NCBI GenBank assembly: GCA_033964015.1
Contig: CM066912.1
Coordinates: forward strand, 15,783,399 to 15,847,398
Length of the DNA stretch: 64,000 bases
Reading direction: 5' to 3'
Source: Scolanthus callimorphus
Lineage: Eukaryota; Cnidaria; Anthozoa; Actiniaria; Edwardsiidae
The position numbers were made by a program, and so were the translations under genes. The notes below the pieces were generated by a model that saw nothing but the letters and a program-made list of their open reading frames with translations, was not told the DNA's origin and ran no database searches. How positions within the stretch are numbered: position 1 is the stretch's first letter; each line of letters begins with the position of its first letter. This document shows positions 20,841 to 32,460 of the stretch, piece after piece.

Positions 20841-23800
20841 ATATATTCCCCTGCAAGGGAAAATTTGGCTTCCTCTGATGAATCGGGCATTACGAAGAAA
20901 GATGGCAATATCCCATGCAGTGGACAGTTTAAAGATCGAGAATTCGTAGGTTGAATAATTGTGTTCAAAGCGTTGCTATGCAAATCAGGGTTATCTTGAA
21001 AACCTTCAAAGCGCATGCAAACTTCTTCCGCTATTTATTGCTTACTCGGCATTTTCAATATTTCCTTGAGATAAGAATGTGCTAACTGCAGCATGGTAAG
21101 CTTAACGTGAAGTGTTTGACAGTAGATGTTCGAGACAAACGCGCCTCTTGCTTGGAAAATTGAATGTTAACTTTTACACGTTGAGTGTTATTTTATAGCG
21201 GAGCTCCTTGCGGAGCACCATACCTAAGAAAACAGCGTCAAAATAAAGGCAGATATAGCAAAATATTATTTCGTAGTATTGGGTAACCTGTGGAATTTGC
21301 TAGGGATCGATCCGAATTTTGGACGTCGCGGCAAGTCCCGGATGTGTAACGCGGCCGTGATCGCTGACGTCACAATAGCTCTATTGTGACGTCAAGCACC
21401 TAGCTAACATGGGGAGGCCGGGGCGCGTTGTCAAGGGAAGGGGGGGTTGTTCAAATTGCTATACGTAGCGAAGCACAATGTAGGAAAACACATTCTCGGG
21501 TCAGTTTTATTTGCCGGCTTGCTCCTGAAATTCTCCCAGTCGGAGTTTCAAGGACTAGAAAAGACAACTAACTGGAGTCAGCTTGAGTACCATGCCACAA
21601 AGGATAGCCAACGTGAAGAGAAAGCCGTGGAAAAACAGACATGGGTCGTATTATCAGAAAAGCAGAAAGCAACGGCACGGAATAGAGGAGTATTCTGCCG
21701 CGCATGCGCATTGCATCTTAAGAACTTGTCTTGTTTGGTTATCAATGGCGGAGAAATATTACCGAGTGTGTTGAAACATGCGCCAGTTGTGCACCGTGTA
21801 AGGATTAACTTCACCCAAGAATCTAAGAAATAGCTAAATGGGCTTTTGGTCTGTAATTGTGGCTGGAATCCGCGAGTGAAAGAACACAGTTTCACTTCTA
21901 ACTTACCGAACAAACATGCAAAGTTGCTACTCACTTACGGGACTGAAACCAGCATGTTGTCGTTTGCTTGGGTTTTATCGATGTGGATATCTGCTATGCA
22001 ACGAAGGCTACTGCTCCGAAACCCTGTCTTATGGTAAGTTTTAGTTCTATAGTTTGTTCATAACATACAAAAATGTAAATCGGTTGTTCTCTTTCAGCGA
22101 TCCAGCTCGAAAATATTACGATATTATGTGTGAAAACCTCATTTTAGACTTAATTGACAGTGAATTTCCCGTAATCGTAGAAAGAGTATCACAGTTCGGA
22201 CATTTGGACTAGTTTTATCGTCCTTTCCTTGTTTGTTCTTTGTGGGTTTTATTAGCCCCAAAATCGGAGAAAGTTTTCTGATTATTTCTTGAAAGTATGA
22301 CCACACTTTTACTCGGTTTCGTCTCTGGTAAAATTCTAAATAAATTTCACACTCGACAATCGTGTTGAAAGTTCATAACGCGTATCGAACTCATTACTAA
22401 GTATTACGTTTTATTTCATAGTGATCGGTGGCATATTTTCGAGAATATTGCCTGCTAAATTATGCCTAAAATTTCTTTGCTAATGAATATTTATTAATAT
22501 TTTATTGTGAAAAATCTAGGAAGAGTATCACACAAGTATTCCTATCATGCTGAGCCTCACTAATGATATTATCATCCTGTCATATTGAATTAGCTGGCAA
22601 AATCGGAGAAAATATTATTAAACTTGTTTGTTGTAAGCTGGTTTTTCATCACTTTGTTGCATATGATGTATTTGTTCATATCTTGCTATGGCCAGCAGTC
22701 CTCCTGGTTGCCATGAGGGTGGCTTTCAAACAATGAAACTTTCCCCTGTGTGCTAGTGCATTTTTCACTGTTATAAGACTATAAATGGTGACTTGTGAGT
22801 GGAAATTTTAAAATTATTGATGTTGCAGTAAACCCAGATGTACTCTCCCTGCAATTTTGAAATATTGCCTAGCAACACTGTCTTCAAGGTATTGTACCAG
22901 AACTTGAAACATTTTGTTTCTGATTTGCCCAACTAGGCCTGCTTCTCTAGTGCTGAGACATGTGGCATGAAAGTTGCTCGTGACAACAGAAATTTGATAC
23001 TGGGCAAGTTGGCCATCAATGTGAAGAGAAAAACCGGTTTGACTGTAATATGCCAATTTCATTTCACTTCTCTGAGTTACTCTGCATTAAAATAATATAA
23101 GGAAATATGTTTAGAAGCATAATAAAAGATATAATGGAGAGTAAGTAATTCAGAAGTAACATTCTGTACATTGTTTGTTGCAGGTTCAGAAGGTGTTGGT
23201 GTTCATTTATATACCCATTTCACAAAGGGATAATGCCATTAACATGTTAGATAAGCACTACAGCATTTCATCGATTGTTTTTCAGAAGTAGAACTATACC
23301 TAAGAGAGAACTATTCCTAAAGAGTTCCCTTTCTGGGAAGTAGACACTACTCAAGAATTTTCACTACAGATATAGTTTAGTGCTCAGTAGAACATCTTGT
23401 AAAAGTTATATTGCCACTTAAAAATCCAATATTTTCAACAGGTGGAAGTTTTCCTAATTTTGTGAACTGCCCAATTTTCTCTAAATTGGATTGCAGTTTA
23501 CAGAACTTGTCGGAATACTCCGCTAGTAATAAATAGCATAATAAATTGTTGATCAATATGGTGTTCCAATATTTTCTTGGACATAATCAATCATTGAATC
23601 CCAAGGAAGGGTGAAAATGGAGCTTGCATCTCCAGAGTGGGTACCCTTCACAGCCTTCAGGTTGGGTATTTTAAAATCGTTGCTTGGCTAGATACAAAAT
23701 CCGGGTTTGTAAATCATTGTAGTCAAATAAATTTAATTCCAGGAATAGGTGATTCAAATCACCTATAGGGCCAGCACCTTAAGGGGCCATCTGAAGATAG

Positions 23801-24728
23801 GGTACCTGAGGGGGGGGGGATATAGATGGTGAAGCTTGTCCAGACATTTTCTAAGCACTAATCAACATGTTTGTTTGGTCACCATGACATATTGTAGTTT
23901 TTCATTTATACTAGTAACAGGTCAGTCAAAGTATAATGTATACTGAATGATGCTCATTTTGATTTGTAAGTGATTGGAGTTTTCCAGCAAAATCTATGTG
24001 CAGAACAACGGGTCAACTTATTTTTTCAACCCAAAGCTATGATATCTTTCTACTTGATCTAACCCCACTGGAAGGCCCCGAAATATCAGGGTAAACTGAA
24101 AGGATAAAAAATGAAATCGTTACTATTGCAAAACATCGTCTTTTTTCCGGATCTTGCAGTCTGAATTTCAGTCTAGCTGAATCAGTTTAAACAGTCGCAG
24201 ATGAAGGTCCACAGATCCTCAAATCAAACACGTTTATTTGCAATACAAAGGGCAGCTGAATAAACCTTTTATTTTATCCTTTCCCGCTTTCAGAATAAAA
24301 GAAGCAAAACAAACGAGAAATAGAAATAGCGCGCTATTTGATTACAAATTCGCGATACTCAACAGTGCTTTTCCCTGAGTTGAGTCTGCAATGTAAACAT
24401 GAACGGCAGCGGTTGTTGCGCATGGCATTCGCAAAATACTCCTCTGTTACGGCACGGGAGCACCAGAGCTAGAAACAGCGACCGGGAAAAAGCCTGGAAA
24501 AGCATATCAGAGCAGAAAAGAAAGGAACCATCATATCTTTAGAAGAAACTCGATAGTCGAGGAGGAAATGGTCTCGTTTATTCCTCTTAATGAGTAAGCC
24601 ATGAACACAAATTTTCGGCTCTCAGCTGATGGACTAACAATCATCATTTTGTAAAACAAAGTAAGCTTATCCCGGCCACTGAACGACACAACGCCTCACG
24701 AGCGTCGACACCATACGCGGTATAGTAA
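20841..24728. other. Unassigned stretch with pieces shared with 54.4-55.4 kb
   Basis: Segments at 21197-21450, about 21495-21560 and about 24520-24710 recur inverted and in matching order at 55.1-55.36, 54.87-54.94 and 54.42-54.61 kb. A shared peptide-like piece (CRLAPEILPVGVSR) can be read in both copies. At 21365-21394 two TGACGTCA sites form a near-perfect 30-bp hairpin. At 23062-22814 on the minus strand an 82-codon open frame (FSLHIDGQLAQYQISVVTSN...) is possible but not recognised. No gene is called. Confidence 0.5.
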
Positions 24729-24920
24729 GGGGCCGACCTTTTAACTTTTGAGGGGGGGGGGGCTTTTTTGTCAGTGCAAGATTTTTTGTTCTACCTCTGT
24801 TATGTGGTGAGAATTTTTTTTTCCGATAAGAAAGAAGGGTTTTAGTCACCATTTTGCTGTGCAGGAATTTTTTTTTCAAAAAAGCCCACCCCCTCCCCTC
24901 AAGAGTTAAATGGTCGTCCC
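24729..24920. mobile_element. MITE, GGGGCCGACC family, copy 1
   Basis: GGGGCCGACCTTTTAACTTT at the left is inverted as GAGTTAAATGGTCGTCCC at the right, with G-run and C-run inside each end. Related copies are at 32157-32315 and 63106-63279. Confidence 0.7.
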
Positions 24921-25055
24921 AAATACGACTGTTGTTGGATCTCATCGGGTATCGGTAAAACGCGGATCCGGACGAGAAAATGAGGACTCACAAAACGAGG
25001 ACTCGGACTGAGAAAATGCGGACTGAGAAAATGCGGACTCGAAAAAAAATCAAAA

Positions 25056-26050
25056 TTCATTGAGAAAAAATACAAATTCAGTAATGGTGTGTCTATCAGC
25101 TGCAAATTTCAATTCTTTCCAGAATCACCCAACTTGTTGCTGGTGGGTCTATTTATCATATTGGGTAGTTTTTAGAACGTTGAAACTTCGAGAGAGAAAT
25201 GCAATGTATTTCGCTACAAGTAATGTAATGTTATACCTTGGTTTTATTCTGCCCTTTTTGAATCTGGTTTGTCGTGACCCTTGACATTATGTTAGTCATT
25301 AATTGGACACAGAATTCGGTTTTACATTCAAGAAAGTCACTTTATTGCTGTTTTTAGAGGTTCTAATTTAGGCATGAAATCATTTTGAGAGGTTGCTTCT
25401 TTTCTTGCCTCGAATTAAAAACATTGCAATAATGTAAAGTTGTTTGTTTATCAAGCTAAATCGCGTCTCATTTCCTCCAGTTTAATCCCCTGATGGAGTC
25501 AATCGTGTGCATCGATAGACAGAATAATTCCTGAGACGTTAAAGCATATTTTTGGCCGTAAAGGGTAACGGTAAAGCGAGGATCCGGACGAAAAAAAAAA
25601 CCATGCGAATGGATCAAAACGGCTGATTTCTTTCGCCTTCTTATAAAGCATTCGTCGTTCGCTCATGACGGAACACCTACAGAGTAATCACTTCATTATG
25701 CTTTGTAACACGGGAATTTGAAATTTTTGCGAGCGAGCATTAGCGAGCGAGCATATCATATCTAATCTTGACGCTGGCTGACGCGTGATCTTGGAGAGTC
25801 CTAGCGCCCTTGCAATTTTGGATTACGCGCGCAGAGCATTCTGGGACAGCCGCAAGAAGATATCCGTGTCGCGTTGAGCTTTCATGTTTCTGGCTGGCTG
25901 GACAGATCAATATCAACAGGGGGTCACATTTTCAAGATGGCGGCTATGCGGATAAACTCTGGTTCTGGTTCTTCGACTTAAAAACTGTTCTCTCCAAGCC
26001 CTGAGAGCGGACTTTCGTGTCTAGGTTCTTTGTTTCTTTTTAAATCCCCG
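25056..26050. other. Unassigned stretch inside the fold-back structure
   Basis: No gene recognised. A partial copy of the fold-back terminus (GGTAACGGTAAAGCGAGGAT, 25565 on) lies inside it, and ATTTTCAAGATGGCGGC occurs at 25929-25945. Confidence 0.45.
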
Positions 26051-26052
26051 TA

Positions 26053-26115
26053 ATTATAGCGGAGCTCCAGCGCGGGCCGAAGGCCCGCGCAAGCGGAGCA
26101 CCATACCTAAGGGAA
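26053..26115. repeat. GGAGCTCC dispersed hairpin repeat
   Basis: TATAGCGGAGCTCCAGCGCG, GGCCGAAGGCCCGCG and CGGAGCACCATACC form a hairpin. Relatives are at about 6.54, 10.13, 21.2, 55.35 and 57.74 kb. Confidence 0.6.
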
Positions 26116-26387
26116 AAACGTATACTATCGAGTTGATTTTTGAACGTCACGGGCATTATGGATCATTTTGATGACGTCATTGATGACGAAAGGGCACGTG
26201 ACTTTGGTGCAGAGTTCCTCTTATGGTCTTTGAAAGTTTGTCCAAGTTTGGCTTCTATAGAAGCTTCCCTTCGGGAGATATGATTTTTTCTTTATTTCTC
26301 TGGTATTTAAACCTATAGTGTCCGGTGTCCGTCCGCCGTCCGCCGTCCGTGTACACATGGGAACCCTGTGGTACGCAAATAAAAAAT

Positions 26388-27290
26388 TATATCTCCTCAA
26401 GGGAACATGCTAGGACAACCATACTTGGGATATTTTGTCTATGCCACAAGGGGGGGTGCTGTAACACGGTCACGTGATGTGACGTCATCGATGACGTCAT
26501 CAATGATTGAAAAATTAATATCTCGTGAAGGGAAGACTCTAAAACAACCAAACTTGATTAGTGTAGTCTAGGTCACCAGATGAGCGAAATGAAGTGGTCA
26601 CGTGATCTGACGTCATCGATGACGTCATCTAGGCTTGAAAAATTAATATCTCGTGAAGGGAAGACTCTAAAACAACCAAACTTGGGTCGTGTAGTCTAGA
26701 TCATCAGATCAGCGAAATGAAGTGGTCACGTGATGTGACGTCATCGATGACGTCATCTATGCTTGAAAAATTAATATCTCGTGAAGGGAAGACTCTAAAA
26801 CAACCAAACTTGGGTAGTGTAGTCTAGGTCACCAGATGAGCGAAATGAGTTGGTTATGTGATATGACGTCAGCGATGACGTCATCTATGCCTGAAAAATT
26901 AATATCTCGTGAAGGGAAGACTCTAAAACAACCAAACTTTTGTAGTGTAGTCTATGTCACTAGGTGAGCGAAATAAAGTGGTCACGTGATATGACGTCAT
27001 CGATGACGTCATCTATGCTTGAAAAATTAATATCTCGTGAAAGGAAGACTCTAAAACAACCAAACTTTTGTAGAGTAGTCTAGGTCACCAGATGAGCAAA
27101 ATGAAGTGGTCAAGTGATATGACGTCAGTGATGACGTCATCTTTGCCTGAAAAATTAATACCTCGTGAAGGGGAAGACTCTAAAACAACCAAACTTTTGT
27201 AGTGTAGTCTAGGTCACCAGATGAGCGAAATGAAGTGGTCAGGTGATATGACGTCATCGACGACGCCATCTATGCTGGAAAAAATATTCT
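26388..27290. repeat. 128-bp satellite with paired CRE sites, seven units
   Basis: The palindrome TGACGTCATCGATGACGTCA or a close variant starts at 26480, 26608, 26736, 26864, 26992, 27120 and 27249, giving spacings of 128, 128, 128, 128, 128 and 129 bp. Each unit also carries a GGTCACGTGAT E-box-like site 13 bp upstream of the palindrome, and the stretch CTCGTGAAGGGAAGACTCTA. Units 4 and 6 have GCGA or GTGA in the spacer and unit 7 has lost the second CRE. A partial degenerate unit precedes the first palindrome. Confidence 0.92.
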
Positions 27291-27535
27291 CTTAATATTG
27301 CACTTTTGAATCATTCCATTTGGAGGAATTAATACCTTAATTTTTCTGAATGAGGTTTTTATCTCACTTGACAGGATGCTTATTTTCGTCCCTGTATTTG
27401 TATTGTGTCAATGCAGCAACATACCGAAGAAAACACTGTTGTATACATATCAAGAGACATTTTTTCTTAAAAAGTCTATAAGTATAAACCATGTACACAT
27501 GGGAATCCCTTTCATTCGCACAGAAAATGTTATAA

Positions 27536-27575
27536 CCGGAGCTCCGCTTTTAGCCAGTGGCTAAATCTATATATT
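27536..27575. repeat. GGAGCTCCGCTTTTAGCC repeat end
   Basis: GGAGCTCCGCTTTTAGCCAG, then TGGCTAAATCTATATATTAT. Same block at 6764-6803 and 62972-63010. Confidence 0.6.
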
Positions 27576-27887
27576 ATTTTAAACAACAATGAAGGGCCTT
27601 TTGTCCCAGAGATTTTGCTGTGTTTCGACGATAGATTCCACGGCAACCAAAGCACAATTCGCTTTCTCTTAATAGGACTGACATTCTCTTTCCATAATGA
27701 AATAAATAAAGAAGAGTTTGTTTTACGTGAATGAATTGTGCAAAAGTCACATGATTTAGCTGCTTTTGTTATTACTGGGCATTGAAACACACTGTTGCCC
27801 CCCCCTCGGCTCTAACGGTTCACGCCTTGTTGTGGTGGAGCCGTTTGCGTGTCTCGGTGACCCCTAGAGCTATGCCAGCGGGAGCAG

Positions 27888-28272
27888 TTGCTCCTGGTAG
27901 GGTTTCCCATGCTGGACAGGTTGAAGGGTAGAGGCCAGACGAAATGTGAATCACCCCCTCCCTCTGGTTTAGAGGTTGGTGTAGGGCCAACAACCCGATA
28001 CCATAAAACACTATATGTTACAGAATCATCAACGAGAAACCTACTACAACGCAACCTGGGTAAGGAAGGGTCTTTTTCGCGAAGGCTTATGACGCAGCGC
28101 AGTGAAAGCCAGATGGAAGCTGTGAGGCAGAGTGTCCTTCTATCACCCAGGACATCAATTAGAATTGCTAATTGGAATGTGAGGACAATGTATGAGACAG
28201 GGAAGACAGCACAGATTGCAATGGAGATGAGGAATTATAACTTATCGGTCCTTGGACTGAGTGAAACGATAA
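27888..28272 (+). pseudogene. LINE ORF, 5' part with endonuclease start
   Basis: A frame opening at 27888 contains TSIRIANWNVRTMYETGKTA, then LSVLGLSET. This is the first motif of the apurinic-type (exonuclease-endonuclease-phosphatase) nuclease, with N of NWNVRT and E of SET as expected catalytic positions. After SET the sequence jumps to a downstream part of the same domain in a different frame, so about half of the nuclease is missing. Confidence 0.8.
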
Positions 28273-29932
28273 CAGCGGCTATGAGGAAGTCATGGGGAGG
28301 CATGGACTTGGAGAGATGAATGACAACGGAGAGTGGTTTGCTGATCTGTGTGCGCTTAACCAACTAGTGATTGGTGGCAGCATTTTTCCGCACAAGAAAG
28401 TGCATAAGGCTACCTGGCGCTCACCAGATCATGTTACCGAGAACCAAATAGATCACTTCTGTATAAGCAAGAGGTTTAGGAGAACACTCCAGGACGTGCG
28501 GGTAAAGAGAGGAGCTGATGTGGCATCCGACCATCATCTTGTGCTTGCAACCCTCCGATTGCGTCTGAAAAGACATGCAAGACCATCTACACCGAGAACG
28601 CGTTATAATGTAGACCTATTACGCGATGTAAACACAAGGGAGTTGTTTCAGATAAGTTTGTCAAACAGGTACCAAGTATTGCAAGAGCTTTACGAGGAAG
28701 AGGACGAGATGAGCGTCGAGACTGAGTGGAGAGAGGTTAAAAAGGTTTGGTTGAACACATGCGAGGAAGTGGTAGGGAAGAAAAAGGCGACCAACAAAGA
28801 CTGGATGTCACTGGCTACCTTGGAGAAAATACAGGAATGGAAGAAATGCAAAGCAGCGATTAACACTAGTCGTACAAGAGCCACAAAAGCGATAGCACAA
28901 GAGCAGTATGGTGCAGCATTGAAGGAGGTGAAGCGGAGTATCCGCATAGATAAACGAGCATATATGGACAACTTAGCTAAGGAGGCACAGGAGGCAGCTG
29001 ATAAAGGGAACATGAAAGATCTTTACAGTTCGACAAGGAAACTGGCAGGCAAGTACAAACGGGCTGAGAAACCGGTCAAGGACAAGCAAGGTAAACCTCT
29101 TACCACAGCTGAGGAGCAACTAAAGCGTTGGGCTGAGCATTTCGGAGAGCTTTTAAACCGTGCAGCTCCAGAAGACCCGCCAGATATACCACCAGCGGAC
29201 ACAGTGCTTCCCTTGAATTGCGACGTACCGAGTAAGTCCGAGATCCGAAGAGCTATAACCGCCTTGAAGAATGGAAAAGCAGTAGGCCCGGACGGGGTGC
29301 CAGCGGAAGCAATAAAAGCGGATATTCGAACATCAGTAGATATTCTCTACAAGCTTTTTAGCAAGATCTGGGAGAAGGAAAGCATACCTGAGGAATGGAG
29401 AGAAGGCCTTATAGTCAAGGTTCCCAAAAAAGGAGATCTAGGAATGTGCAGCAACCACAGGGGTATCATGCTTCTATCCGTACCAGGTAAAGTTTTGAAC
29501 AGAATACTCTTGGAGAGAATGAAATCAGCAGTAGATGTATTGCTTCGAGACCAGCAGGCAGGTTTCAGGCGAAACCGATCATGCATAGACCAAATATGTA
29601 CCCTACGTATTATCATCGAACAATCCATAGAGTGGAACTCATCCCTTTATATAAATTTCGTAGACTATGAGAATGCTTTTGATAGTGTGGACCGGCAAAC
29701 ATTATGGAAGTTGCTGCGGTATTATGGAATCCCGGAGAAGCTTATATCCCTGATTAAGGCCAGCTATGAAGGTATGTCGTGCAGAGTAGTACATGAAGGC
29801 CATCTTTCAGAACCCTTCGAAGTAAACACCGGGGTCAGGCAGGGATGCTTATTATCACCCTTTCTGTTTCTGCTGACAATTGACTGGACTATGAGAACCG
29901 TAACGACGGATTGCAAGAACGGAATACAATGA
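28273..29932 (+). pseudogene. LINE ORF, endonuclease end plus reverse transcriptase
   Basis: It reads GRHGLGEMNDNGEWFADLCA, then HKATWRSPDHVTENQIDHF and GADVASDHHLVLATL, the last endonuclease motifs (SDH catalytic triad end). A helical linker and the RT follow, with GPDGVPAEAIKA, FVDYENAFDSVDRQTLWKLL and NTGVRQGCLLSPFLF. The frame ends at TGA (29930-29932) after NGIQ, just before the YADD box. The next codons continue the RT in the same frame, so this is a nonsense mutation. Cellular role: target-primed reverse transcription of the LINE RNA. Confidence 0.88.
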
Positions 29933-30751
29933 ACTCCGTGGGAATGCTTAGAAGATCTTGATTATGCAGACGACCTGGCCCTGCTATCGCACAGTTACCA
30001 TCAGATGCAGGAGAAAACATCAAAGCTGGCGGAAGTATCAGCCAGAGTTGGTCTAAAGATAAACAAAAGTAAAACCAAGATATTGAGGATGAACACCACA
30101 AATGAGACACCCATCAAAGTCGAGGAAGACCACCTAAAAGAGGTAGACTCATTCACCTATCTTGGAAGTGTAGTAGATCGCCTAGGAGGTACGGACAGAG
30201 ATGTGGTAGTTAGAATGGGAAAGGCAAGATCGGTCTTTCTAATGCTTAAGAACATATGGGCATCTAAAGAGCTTTCAATATCGCTCAAGTTGAAGATATT
30301 CACGTCAAATGTTAAGTCGGTTCTGCTGTATGGTGCAGAGACGTGGAGATCAACCAAGAAGGCCCATAGAAAGATTCAGACGTTTATTAACAACTGCCTG
30401 AGACGCATCTTTAGGATTAGGATTAGATGGCAGGATAAAGTGTCCAATGAGGAGCTCTGGAGAAGGGCAGGAGAAGAACCCATTGAAAAGCAGATAAGAA
30501 GGAAGTGGGGATGGGTGGGTCACACCTTGCGCAAGCCGGCAAATAACATCACACGCCAGGCGCTCAACTGGAATCCCCAAGGCAAGAGGAGGCGAGGACG
30601 CCCCCGGAACAGCTGGCGAAGGAGCGCGGAAGCTGAGCTGAGGGAATATGGAATCGAGTGGGCGGAGATTGGAAAGAGGGCCCAGAATCGCGTCAGATGG
30701 AGGAGCCTTGTTGATGGCCTATGCTCCGCAGGGGGCGAAGGGCCTAAGTAA
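29933..30751 (+). pseudogene. LINE ORF, RT active-site box and C-terminal region
   Basis: In the same frame as the preceding part it reads LEDLDYADDLALLSHS (YADD at 29963-29974), then INKSKTKILRMN, FTYLGSVVDRLGGTDRDVVV, ILLYGAETWR-like (VLLYGAETWR) and the C-terminal WVGHTLRKPANNITRQALNW region ending with a basic tail (RRRGRPRNSWRR). The stop is at 30749-30751, directly followed by the TAAG tail. The conserved catalytic aspartates are intact. Confidence 0.88.
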
Positions 30752-30765
30752 GTAAGTAAGTAAGT

Positions 30766-30963
30766 TCCCCCCCCCCCTGTTGCAAGGGAAACAGTCCAAT
30801 TTCTTTGTGATGAGCAGCCCCCCCACCCCCCCCCCCCCCCCCCAGTGCCCCCCCCCCCCCCCAGTTGTTGCAAGGAAAACAGTCCAATTTCTTTGTGATG
30901 AGCACCCCCCCCCCCCCCCCAGTTGTTGCAAGGGAAACAGTCCAATTTCTTTGTGATGAGCAG
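30766..30963. repeat. Tandem repeat of poly-C plus TTGCAAGGGAAACAGTCC
   Basis: Three units of about 60-70 bp. Each has a C run, then TTGCAAGGGAAACAGTCCAA and TTTCTTTGTGATGAGCA. The first unit abuts the LINE tail. Unit length varies with the C run. Confidence 0.85.
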
Positions 30964-31939
30964 GGGATATGGAACATTGGAAATTTGGGAGGCTGCTGCT
31001 GCCCCCCACTTTTAAATCTAGGGGGTTTCTGCCCCCCAGGGGCCCATTTTGGATTTTTCTTTTCTTTTGTAGATTCAGCCCAGGAATATAATTCCAGTGA
31101 TAATTCGCTAGCCAAAGAAACTGCTAGGTGATTGCAATTACAAGCACATTACTCGGGAATAATATGACACTAAGAAAATTTGATGGACAAATCCAATGAT
31201 ATTACTGGTAATGGTAGGATCTGTATTAATTTGAGGCATTTAAAAAAATTAAATGCTATTTTTGAAATTAATAAAATTTTGTTTACCATATCAGTCTTTT
31301 TACAATTTGTTGCATCTCCATTTTGATGGTCTGAATTTCTGGTAAATTACTGTTTTTTTTAAGCACATCAAGTGAATGTTTATCTCATATTCAGTCTTCC
31401 TCATTAAGCTGCATTACATAGATGACATTACACTGAATCCCATCTTTGAGTGATAAAATTTCTAAATTTTGAACACAAGAAGATACAATTGTTTTAGCTA
31501 CCAGTGGTCATATACAGTATGGACATCATGCCAAATTGGTAGCATGCCATACAGTGGAGGCACGTTTTGCTTTGCTGCGAGCACTTCACTTTCTATTAGA
31601 AACTTCTAGTTAACTCCGTAAAACATCAGAAAATGTCCAACGATTAACTAAATTTATAGTGAAATGATCATTCAAGGGAGCCAGAAACATTCAGATTTTT
31701 GCCAGGTAGCGCTACACTCTGAAATTATTCTGACAAACAGTGTAACAAAAGTAGAAAAGTCAAGTGCTGCGAAAAACAAAAGCCTACCCGGTAAACAAGA
31801 AGGAAAGAAGGCGAAAGAAATCCAACCACCATCAACAAGTTGGTTGATTCTGGAATGAATTGAAATTAGCACCTTTTGTAGCGGCACAAACTATGTTGAA
31901 TTTGTATTTTTTTTCTCAGTGAATTTTGTTTGTTTTTTT
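30964..31939. other. Unassigned AT-rich stretch
   Basis: No gene recognised. Short open frames only. Confidence 0.5.
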
Positions 31940-32156
31940 CTAGTCCGCATTTTCTTAGTCCTCATTTTCTCAGTCCGCATTTTCTCAGTCCGAGTCCTCA
32001 TTTTGTGAGTCCTCATTTTCTCGTCCGGATCCGCGTTTTACCGATACCCCTTTATCGCCGGCTATTTGACTAGCGGCCGGGTAACAGGAAGTGGTTGACA
32101 ACTTGGTGTTGGATTAAAATGCTTTCTCGTCGCAGTTATGAATGATAGTTACCGCT

Positions 32157-32315
32157 TTAGGGGCCGACCATTTGACTTTTATCTTTTTTGGGGGGGGGGG
32201 CATTTTGTTCTGTGCAAGAATTTTTTTTTATTCCTCTGTTATGCCGTGAGAATTTATTTCCAATAAGAAAGAAGTGTTTTTACTGCGTAGAAAATTTATT
32301 TTCATTAAAACGACC
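32157..32315. mobile_element. MITE, GGGGCCGACC family, copy 2
   Basis: GGGGCCGACCATTTGACTTT then a G run and GTGCAAGAATTTTTTTTTAT, closely similar to 24729-24850. Its right end is degraded. Confidence 0.6.
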
Positions 32316-32460
32316 GCCGCCAGACAAACCTCAGCAAGCGCGCGAGGAGCGTAATTTTTAAAACTACCTCTCTCTCTCGCGCGATGAAGCCTGATTCTCG
32401 GGTGTCTAACACACCACTCTTGTTACTGCGTCATTCAATATCGCTTTTTATTTGTTATAG

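Larger units (their letters stand above)
27800..30765 (+). mobile_element. RTE-type LINE, nearly full length, inactive
   Basis: The element runs from a 5' leader (about 27800) through endonuclease and reverse transcriptase coding sequence to a tail of TAAG repeats (30746-30765). The tail and the short compact layout suit the RTE clade. A large part of the endonuclease is deleted near 28270 with a frame change, and a TGA interrupts the RT at 29930. It sits inside the 7.1-kb fold-back structure. Confidence 0.85.
24947..32049. mobile_element. 7.1-kb fold-back structure with GAAAATGCGGACT ends
   Basis: The left end GGGTATCGGTAAAACGCGGA, then TCCGGACGAGAAAATGAGGA (24947 on), is inverted at the right end (about 31940-32049). 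Inside each end are tandem GAAAATG(C/A)GGACT pieces over about 110 bp. The ends resemble those of the 964-bp element at 7916-8879. The interior carries the 128-bp satellite and an RTE LINE. I could not find a target-site duplication, so it could also be two related elements in inverted orientation. Confidence 0.55.

Noticed and set aside
22814..23062. 82-codon minus-strand frame as a gene
   Set aside because: Composition is plausible for coding but there is no recognised family and no convincing splice sites, so it is mentioned only in the region note.
28690..29013. Minus-strand frames inside the LINE
   Set aside because: Shadows of the + strand LINE coding sequence.
30520..31115. Glycine-rich minus-strand frames
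   Set aside because: Translation of poly-C runs in the tandem repeat after the LINE.
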